Shown: one piece after another, positions 8,014-12,767 of the stretch
Layout: each line of letters starts with the position of its first letter
How positions within the stretch are numbered: position 1 is the stretch's first letter
Assembly (NCBI GenBank): GCA_004151065.3
Contig: NWUY0300001112.1
Span: forward strand, 6,859-19,625
From: Larix sibirica
Lineage: Eukaryota > Streptophyta > Pinopsida > Pinales > Pinaceae
DNA: 12,767 bases
Reading direction: 5' to 3'
Program-made: the position numbers and the translations under genes
Notes under the pieces: model-generated
The model's database searches: none
Told to the model about the DNA's origin: nothing
Seen by the model: the letters and a program-made list of their open reading frames with translations, nothing else

Positions 8014-8345
8014 TGTTAGAAAACAGTAATTAACTCCCGCTTAGCTTTAGTTCTAATAGGTCTAAGTTTAGCAATCTAAGCCAGTCAGTTAAGGTTTAGT
8101 TAAATAGCATGTGTATCTTAAGTTACTTGCATGTCAAGATAATTTAAATACTGGCCTTCGGGCTCATTATAATTACATTAAGTAAACCTTCAAGTTTATG
8201 ATTAAATCTTTTCAGAGCCACAGCTCGTTTTTGCATAGTATTTGTGATTCTCGTTTTTGCATGATATTAGTGATTCATATCTCTGTCTCCAACCTTCATA
8301 GCCTAGTTGGCTAACTCAGCTACCAATATTCTATTTAACTTAGCA
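8014..8345 (+). repeat. 3' LTR of Copia-2 (right end uncertain)
   Basis: The LTR begins TGTTAG immediately after the polypurine tract. AT-rich U3-like sequence continues, with a possible R/U5 region after about 8140. The right boundary is an estimate, and no target-site duplication was found. Confidence 0.6.
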
Positions 8346-8635
8346 AAATAACTTGCTAATTAATTAAAATTATTTTTGTCGAAACGGAACGCATCCAAAC
8401 ACATTCCACTGCTAAGTAGTTTTCAAACATTTATGTGCTTCTACTGCTTCCACTGCTTGAATTATAATGTAAAGTGATTAATTTTGAATGCTAAGAGAGA
8501 TGGAGTTGATGAGCCACAACGACTTTGCTTTCAAGGGAAAACATAACCATCTGATCAATGTAATACACAGTATATCTCCATAAAAGAGTTTATTTGTATG
8601 CATTGAAGCATAAATAAAACACACTTACAGTTTAC
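8346..8635. other. No recognised gene; putative thioesterase intron
   Basis: I searched the minus strand for the next acyl-CoA thioesterase exon and found none. The sequence is AT-rich, with no long open frame. Minus-strand donor GTAAACT is at 8635-8629. Confidence 0.5.
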
Positions 8636-8716
8636 ATCTCCAGCTCGAAGGAAATATGAATGTAGGCTATGAACAAGCATACGAGGATCCACAGATTTAT
8701 TTGCTGCGGCAAGTGC
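8636..8716 (-). pseudogene. Orphan exon of a TesB/ACOT-type acyl-CoA thioesterase
   Basis: The 81-bp, phase-0 block encodes 27 residues: ALAAANKSVDPRMLVHSLHS followed by YFLRAGD. This matches the core of the TesB/ACOT family (GQALxAAxxxV...VHSxHxYFLRxGD), HotDog-fold enzymes that hydrolyse acyl-CoA to free fatty acid and CoA, often in peroxisomes in plants. An AG acceptor (8718-8717) and a GT donor (8635-8634) flank it exactly where the similarity stops, so it looks like a genuine exon rather than a retrocopy. The frame is open and no residue is obviously damaged. The preceding exon (GGQIVGQ) and the following ones are not seen between the kinase gene and the LINE, so it is either a gene fragment or one exon of a gene with very long introns. 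Typed as pseudogene for want of partner exons. Confidence 0.82.
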
Positions 8717-9537
8717 CTGCATTGTGACAGTTACTTAAACCTTTCTCTGCTTATGGTAGAAAAATTATAGTTCTAATTGTTCCCTCTATTATTTTAGACA
8801 TAAAAATTAGTTCCTAGCGAGAAAGGAACCATGAGAAAGAATATCTTGCAATATATGTTGCCACATCATAATCGAAACACGTCTGAAGATGTACATTGTT
8901 CAAATAAGCTACTATAAACATACCATACATCCAATCATGTTAGTTTCTACATGCTAATAAGCATCCCCTCCCTAACATGCATAGTCTTGCGAATGATGAA
9001 GGGACAAATCGGAGGCCTTAAAGAGAAATAAAGACAAATAGATTTTACAGGTAAAGAGAAAACCAAAAATCTACAATATCCTTAAAAATGTTTACATTCA
9101 CAAAAAAGTTTACATGAAATATATTACTATTTATTTTGTTTTCTTCTATTAAACAAGTGTTCTTTTATGCTTTTTAAATAAATATTATAAATCAATGAGG
9201 TGAAGGAACATTGTCAATATGATTAAGACTAGGTGGGTGATGAAGACACTAACATTGTTTAAAATGAAGAAACTTGGCTTCTACAAAGGGTTTATGAATT
9301 TGTTTATTCTTTAATATTTCTTCAGCAATAAAACAGCATTCAAAAGTAACATCTACAAAGTAATGGAAAAATTGCATTATTGTTCAAAAAGACTTACATC
9401 AAGTATACAATTGTGATTTGAACTCAAAGAATGAGTATAATAATTTATACTCTCTATCACTCAAGCTAAATAACAATTATTTGTAATTCACATGACATTT
9501 AAAAACTTTAATTTCATATAGTTTCATAATCTTTGAA
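8717..9537. other. AT-rich stretch without a recognised gene
   Basis: No coding similarity was found on either strand, and I looked specifically for the upstream thioesterase exon. Short A/T runs are frequent. It is possibly intron of the thioesterase locus or old repeat DNA. Confidence 0.5.
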
Positions 9538-9713
9538 TTGAATATAAAATTAGGCACATTAACTTTGTGACATTATAGGTTCCATAATTATAATTATCAT
9601 AACAACCAAAACATTTTTAGTAAGCTTGAATATAAAAGTAGGCACATTAACTTTGTGACATTATAGGTTCCATAATTATAATTATCATAACCACCAAAAC
9701 ATTTTTAGTAAGC
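9538..9713. repeat. 88-bp tandem duplication (two copies)
   Basis: The units at 9538-9625 and 9626-9713 differ at only about two bases (around 9549/9637 and 9605/9693), so the duplication is young relative to the decayed elements around it. The unit is AT-rich and contains the near-palindromic CATAATTATAATTAT. No coding content. Confidence 0.92.
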
Positions 9714-9872
9714 TTGAACTCATAGTTTCCTTGCTATTTCAAAATATATTTGAGTCTTGGATATGTATCACTAACTCATATCTTCCAAGCACACATAACT
9801 CTTCCTTAATTCTAGGATAAATTCTCTTTCAAATTCCTTGATTTAACTATTATTAATGTTAACAACTAAAGG
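9714..9872. other. AT-rich spacer before the LINE
   Basis: Nothing recognisable. Base composition changes sharply to G-rich at about 9876, which is taken as the LINE 5' boundary. Confidence 0.4.
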
Positions 9873-9911
9873 TAAGACGGGGGAGCTCCGCAGTGAGGTC
9901 GCACAAGGGTT

Positions 9912-11373
9912 TTGATTCATAGTGCGGGACTTCTGTCAGCCGCAATGCATTCACGGGGAGGGGGGTCTCCCCCCTCCATTCAAAGGCACCAAGACGGGAA
10001 GAACAGTGGGACAACAAAGAACAAAACGGAAGATCGAAGGGAGGAAGGAAGCGAGGAGATCAGAATTCAAGATCAATGTGGGATAGGATGCAGACCTGGG
10101 GGTTGTATTCCTAGATCTACGGATATCCCATCTCTACAGATCTGATCTGACAAATTGCGAGAATGAGTAGAGCTATGGAAGGAGAAGGCCCTAATCAGGA
10201 AGTTCATTGGGATCTGGCCAAAAGAGAAGGATCTTCCCAAATGGATCAAAGCGAATTGGAACCCTAAGGTTCAATATGACCTACAACTAGGATCCAAGGT
10301 CTTCCTCACGATCATTGTTTTCAATCAAGAAGATAGGGATCGGATCATGGAAGGAGGGCCATATTTCTTCTTTTTAGTCGGGCTCTACCTAAGACCTTGG
10401 AAGGAGAGATTTAACCCAAATAAGGAGGATATGAGTATGGCACCAGTATGGATCCGGCTTTACTCGCTCCAGTGTGAGTATTGGGAGCCAGAAATATGGA
10501 GTGACATAGGTAATGCCATGGGAGAATTTGTGAAAATCTCGAAACAAACCAAACAGAAGCGATATATATCCTTTACTCGAATCTACGTTTATATGAACCT
10601 ATCCCGCAAGCTACCGAAAGCCATCAACCTTACTTGGGATGATGAGGATTGGGTCCAGCCTGTGGACTATGAGAATGTCCCGTTTAGATGCAGATAGTGC
10701 CATGAATATGGTCATTTCAGCAGGAACTATCTGCAGAATACCCCTGCTTCGCTTCCTAAGGCCCCTCAAGGAAACAGAAGTGACAGTGAAGGTTTTACTC
10801 AAGTCAACCATAGAAGGAGACAGGACAGGAGGAATCCCACCCAGATGCAAACCCGGCCACTAAATGAAACAAAAGACAGTTACTGCAAATAAGTTTGAAA
10901 CCCTAGAGTTAATGGAGGAAGACCTTGAGGATTTGGGTAGAAGCTTACTGAAAGTGGCTCCCTCGAGGGAGAAGTTACTCTCAGAAGACCCCATGACGAC
11001 GTCGGAAGATCAAGAGGAAAAGACCGAAGCTATGGAGGATGATCAACTGGATGAGACTGAGGATATGGACCTAGGAGAACTAGATCTAGACGAAATTGAG
11101 AAGGAATGTAACCAAAAAGGGAAGGGATATGTATCAAGAAGGCAGATCGAGCTTCTGAAGGAGGCCATTCTGAAAACTAGGGCCACTCCCCAGCTGGGAG
11201 TTGCAAAGGAACCAGAGAAGGGCAACAAAAGGAAGCAAATGGAAGAAGGGGAAAGGAGAGGAATAAAGAGAAACAAACAAAGAATTGCTCAGGTTGGGAC
11301 AAAACTTGGAGAATCAGGTCAATACGCGATAATTCGGGCAGCCTTTTCTAAAGTTAAAAAGGTTCCCCAATGA
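9912..11373 (+). pseudogene. LINE ORF1 (DUF4283, CCHC zinc knuckle), broken
   Basis: One frame runs from ATG 9912 (or 9942) to 10697, broken by TGA at 10143 and 10164. Its DUF4283 core lies at about 10170-10620 (WKEKALIRKFIGIWPKE, VFLTIIVFNQEDRDRIMEGG, APVWIRLYSL). A zinc knuckle follows at about 10680-10730 (FRCR, TAG at 10695-10697, CHEYGHFSRNY), where the final Cys is replaced by Tyr. After a frame change the C-terminal part reads 10864-11373: NKFETLELMEEDLED, a strongly acidic stretch and a basic tail, ending in TGA at 11371-11373. In an active LINE this protein binds the element RNA. The TGA stops fit CGA decay. Confidence 0.83.
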
Positions 11374-11920
11374 AGGTGATGACCTAAAACATCCGCGGGG
11401 TGAGTCACCCTCGCAAAGTTAAGATTCTTAGGAATAAGTTGAGAATGGAGAAGCCGTTGATAGTTTGTTTGCAGGAAACAAAGTGTGGATCTGAAACAAT
11501 GAAGGCGATAGGGGAAAAAGTGTGGAAGGGATGCGAAACAATGGTTGTTGATGCTCAAGGAATGGCTGGAGGATTGGCAATTTTGTGGAATCCGGAAGAA
11601 GTGATTCTCTCAAAACTTCTGGGCCACGAAAGGTCTGATTTCTGTTGATTTCCAGATATGTAATACTCGGATAAAGGGGATCATCACCAATGTTTATGGT
11701 CCAAGCATCTACCCCCAGAAAAACGCTTTTCCTGGAGACTCTCCTGGGCAACTTGCTGGGTTGGAAATAAGCAGTGGATCCTGGGAGGGGACTTTAAATT
11801 GATCACCTCTCTAGAGGAGAAGAAAGGAGGTAGGAGAAGCCTAGGAGCAGCAAATGAATCTTTTAAAGAATTTATTGAGGACAATAACCTGGTTGACGTA
11901 GAAACTGGGAATGGTTGGTG
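11370..11920 (+). pseudogene. LINE ORF2 start: APE-type endonuclease, broken and truncated
   Basis: ATG 11370 overlaps the ORF1 stop as ATGA. The frame shows TAA at 11385-11387 where the Trp of the WNIRG motif is expected, then NIRGV, LIVCLQETKC (catalytic Glu of the QETK motif), GGLAILWNP and TGA at 11646-11648. Similarity continues in a second frame with GIITNVYGP (about 11680-11700) and returns to the first with WILGGDFKLITSLEEKKGG (from 11775), where GGDFN has become GGDFK. This is the N-terminal endonuclease that nicks target DNA. It ends at the Copia-3 insertion at 11921, so there is no reverse transcriptase. Confidence 0.85.
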
Positions 11921-12128
11921 TGTTAAGAATTGTAATCTCAATGGTCATGAGTTGGTTAATTAGTTGAGTATGTTAGTTGACTAGGACACTTCCAGCTGTC
12001 CCATAGTATTGGACATTAGTATTGATGTGATGTAATCCTATATAAGCTTATGTTTAATAATCAGAAGGCAATGAATATGCCCATCTATGTTCTATATTCT
12101 ATTTTCTTATGTCCTCTATATTTTAACA
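11921..12128 (+). repeat. 5' LTR of Copia-3 (208 bp)
   Basis: It begins TGTTAAGAATTG and ends TTTTAACA, giving a perfect 6-bp terminal inverted repeat (TGTTAA/TTAACA). TATATAA lies at 12039-12045. Such short LTRs are common in plant Copia families. It is unrelated to the LTRs of Copia-1 and Copia-2 beyond the terminal bases. Confidence 0.9.
12039..12045 (+). promoter_or_regulatory. TATA box of the Copia-3 LTR
   Basis: TATATAA lies 118 bp into the LTR and about 85 bp before its end, leaving a short R/U5 region. Confidence 0.6.
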
Positions 12129-12140
12129 TCGTATCAAAGT
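12129..12140 (+). promoter_or_regulatory. Copia-3 primer-binding site, mutated
   Basis: TCGTATCAAAGT follows the LTR directly and differs at three of twelve positions from the usual TGGTATCAGAGC, complementary to initiator methionyl-tRNA. Two of the three changes are G-to-A or C/T-type decay candidates. Priming would be weakened. Confidence 0.8.
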
Positions 12141-12294
12141 ATATGGCCTGATCCATACCTTTTGTTGTTGGGTAATCCTTTTCACATAGTGGAAAGAACA
12201 CATGCATAGATCAAGACAGGACACATCGGCATGGAGGAGAAGCTTCATAGCTTTGGGGCCACATCAAATGACATTTTTATTTATTTTTCCGTTA

Positions 12295-12459
12295 GAGCCA
12301 CCGGCTCACTTTCTGTTAATTAAAAGAGAGCCACGGGCTCACTATTTGTTAAGGCAAAGAGAGCCACCAGTGCACTTGTTGTTAAGGAAAAGAGAGCCAT
12401 CGACACACTTCTTGTTAAGTAAAAGTGCGCCAAACATTGTTCACTTACATGGATTTTTC
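12295..12459 (+). repeat. 33-bp tandem repeats in the Copia-3 leader
   Basis: Units start at 12295, 12328, 12361, 12394 and, degenerate, 12427, all exactly 33 bp apart. Each unit begins GAGCCA and contains a CACT...TGTTAA segment. Units 1 and 2 carry the perfect palindrome GAGCC-N3-GGCTC, which decays in units 3-5. Because 33 is a multiple of three, one frame (12202-12504) stays open and gives an 11-residue repeat (for example EPPAHFLLIKR). The location between primer site and gag suggests a structured RNA leader; a short leader-encoded peptide is the weaker alternative. Confidence 0.9.
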
Positions 12460-12519
12460 TCATGCGCACTATGTTATCTAAAGAAGTTGCGCCACTCTGT
12501 TTAAAGATAGTCATACAAA

Positions 12520-12767
12520 ATGGAAAGTACCAACATGAAGTAGATCTCCGGACCAATGTTGACCGACACAAACTATGAGTTTTGGTCAATCAATATGAAG
12601 ATGTTTCTCCAACTCAACAACTGTGGGGATATGGTTGGAAACGATTTTACAAAACCAGCCACAACTATTGTGGCTTCCATGACTAATGCTCTCAAGAAAT
12701 CCCTTGAAGAAAGCTGAGATAGAGATCTCACTACAAAATGGTTGATCCAAAGCTGCATTGAAGAGTC
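12520..12767 (+). pseudogene. Copia-3 gag N-terminus, two stops, 3' partial
   Basis: ATG 12520 opens a frame with the Copia gag N-terminal pattern LTDTNYEFWSINMKMFLQ (as in DUF4219/UBN2-type gag: L-x-G/D-x-NY-x-x-W). TAG at 12541-12543 (probably former CAG) and TGA at 12715-12717 interrupt it. The frame is otherwise open to the window edge. The product would be the particle protein; this copy is damaged but less decayed than Copia-1. Confidence 0.78.

Larger units (their letters stand above)
7603..8345 (+). mobile_element. Copia-2: 3' end of a Copia element (RNase H tail, PPT, LTR)
   Basis: The order is RNase H C-terminus, stop TAA (8004-8006), polypurine tract AAGGGGGAG (8005-8013) and an LTR beginning TGTTAGAAAACAG at 8014, as in plant Copia elements. 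Everything upstream of the RNase H domain is missing. The 3' end of the LTR is uncertain because no clean CTAACA end was found; the similarity to neighbouring DNA suggests an end near 8300-8350. Confidence 0.8.
9873..11920 (+). mobile_element. Plant L1-type LINE, 5' part, interrupted by Copia-3
   Basis: A G-rich 5' leader from about 9873 is followed by ORF1 (DUF4283 plus zinc knuckle) and the endonuclease start of ORF2. At 11921 the LINE reading ends exactly at the first base of a Copia LTR. The reverse transcriptase and poly-A tail are not in the window. Several stops and frame changes show it is inactive. The 5' limit comes from the composition change only. Confidence 0.85.
11921..12767 (+). 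mobile_element. Copia-3: 5' part of a Copia element inserted in the LINE
   Basis: Order: 208-bp 5' LTR, primer-binding site, a leader with 33-bp tandem repeats, then gag running off the window end. The sequence just before the LTR (TTGGTG, 11915-11920) is the candidate target-site duplication. The partner copy lies beyond the window. Confidence 0.87.

Noticed and set aside
10143-10166. TGA codons in LINE ORF1 as recoded (selenocysteine-like) codons
   Set aside because: Plants do not use selenocysteine, and the element has other stops and frame changes. Simple CGA-to-TGA decay explains them.

Overview
This window looks like nuclear DNA of a land plant, probably one with a large, retrotransposon-rich genome such as a conifer. 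The plant call is firm: there is a spliced plant-type kinase gene with GT/AG introns, and Copia, Ty3/Gypsy and plant L1-type LINE relics. The conifer call is inference from the remembered look of the retroelement families and the density of nested insertions. No bacterial operon, tRNA, rRNA or CRISPR array is visible.

Layout, left to right. (1) Positions 60-340 hold an unusual array of the word GGGAGC/GCTCCC in both orientations, with an 11-bp period, lying against a broken Copia element. (2) Positions 345-2232 are the 5' part of a minus-strand Copia retrotransposon (Copia-1): a 761-bp LTR, primer-binding site, decayed gag and the start of protease. (3) Positions 2707-5299 hold seven plus-strand exons, in frame and without stops, for the kinase domain of a VIK/ILK-type Raf-like protein kinase. 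Its stop codon is present; its N-terminal ankyrin part and ATP-binding lobe lie off the left edge. (4) Positions 5300-6780 are 3' UTR and AT-rich intergenic DNA. (5) Positions 6780-7600 are a Ty3/Gypsy gag relic with several in-frame stops, mostly TAG at apparent Gln positions. It runs directly into (6) the 3' end of a second Copia (Copia-2: RNase H tail, polypurine tract, 3' LTR start) at 7603 to about 8345; the only ambiguous base (N, 7602) sits at this junction.

(7) Positions 8636-8716, minus strand, hold an isolated 81-bp exon of a TesB/ACOT-type acyl-CoA thioesterase with both splice sites. No partner exons are seen in the window. (8) An 88-bp tandem duplication lies at 9538-9713 in AT-rich DNA. 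(9) Positions 9873-11920 are a degraded plant L1-type LINE (ORF1 with DUF4283 and a zinc knuckle; ORF2 endonuclease), cut by (10) a third Copia (Copia-3, plus strand) from 11921 to the window end: a 208-bp LTR with perfect 6-bp ends, a mutated primer-binding site, a leader with 33-bp palindrome-bearing tandem repeats, and a gag start with two stops.

The only apparently functional gene here is the kinase. The thioesterase exon faces it from the opposite strand. Everything else is decayed mobile DNA. The items most worth a second look are the phased GGGAGC array, the orphan thioesterase exon, the amber-stop pattern in the Gypsy relic, and the 33-bp leader repeats.
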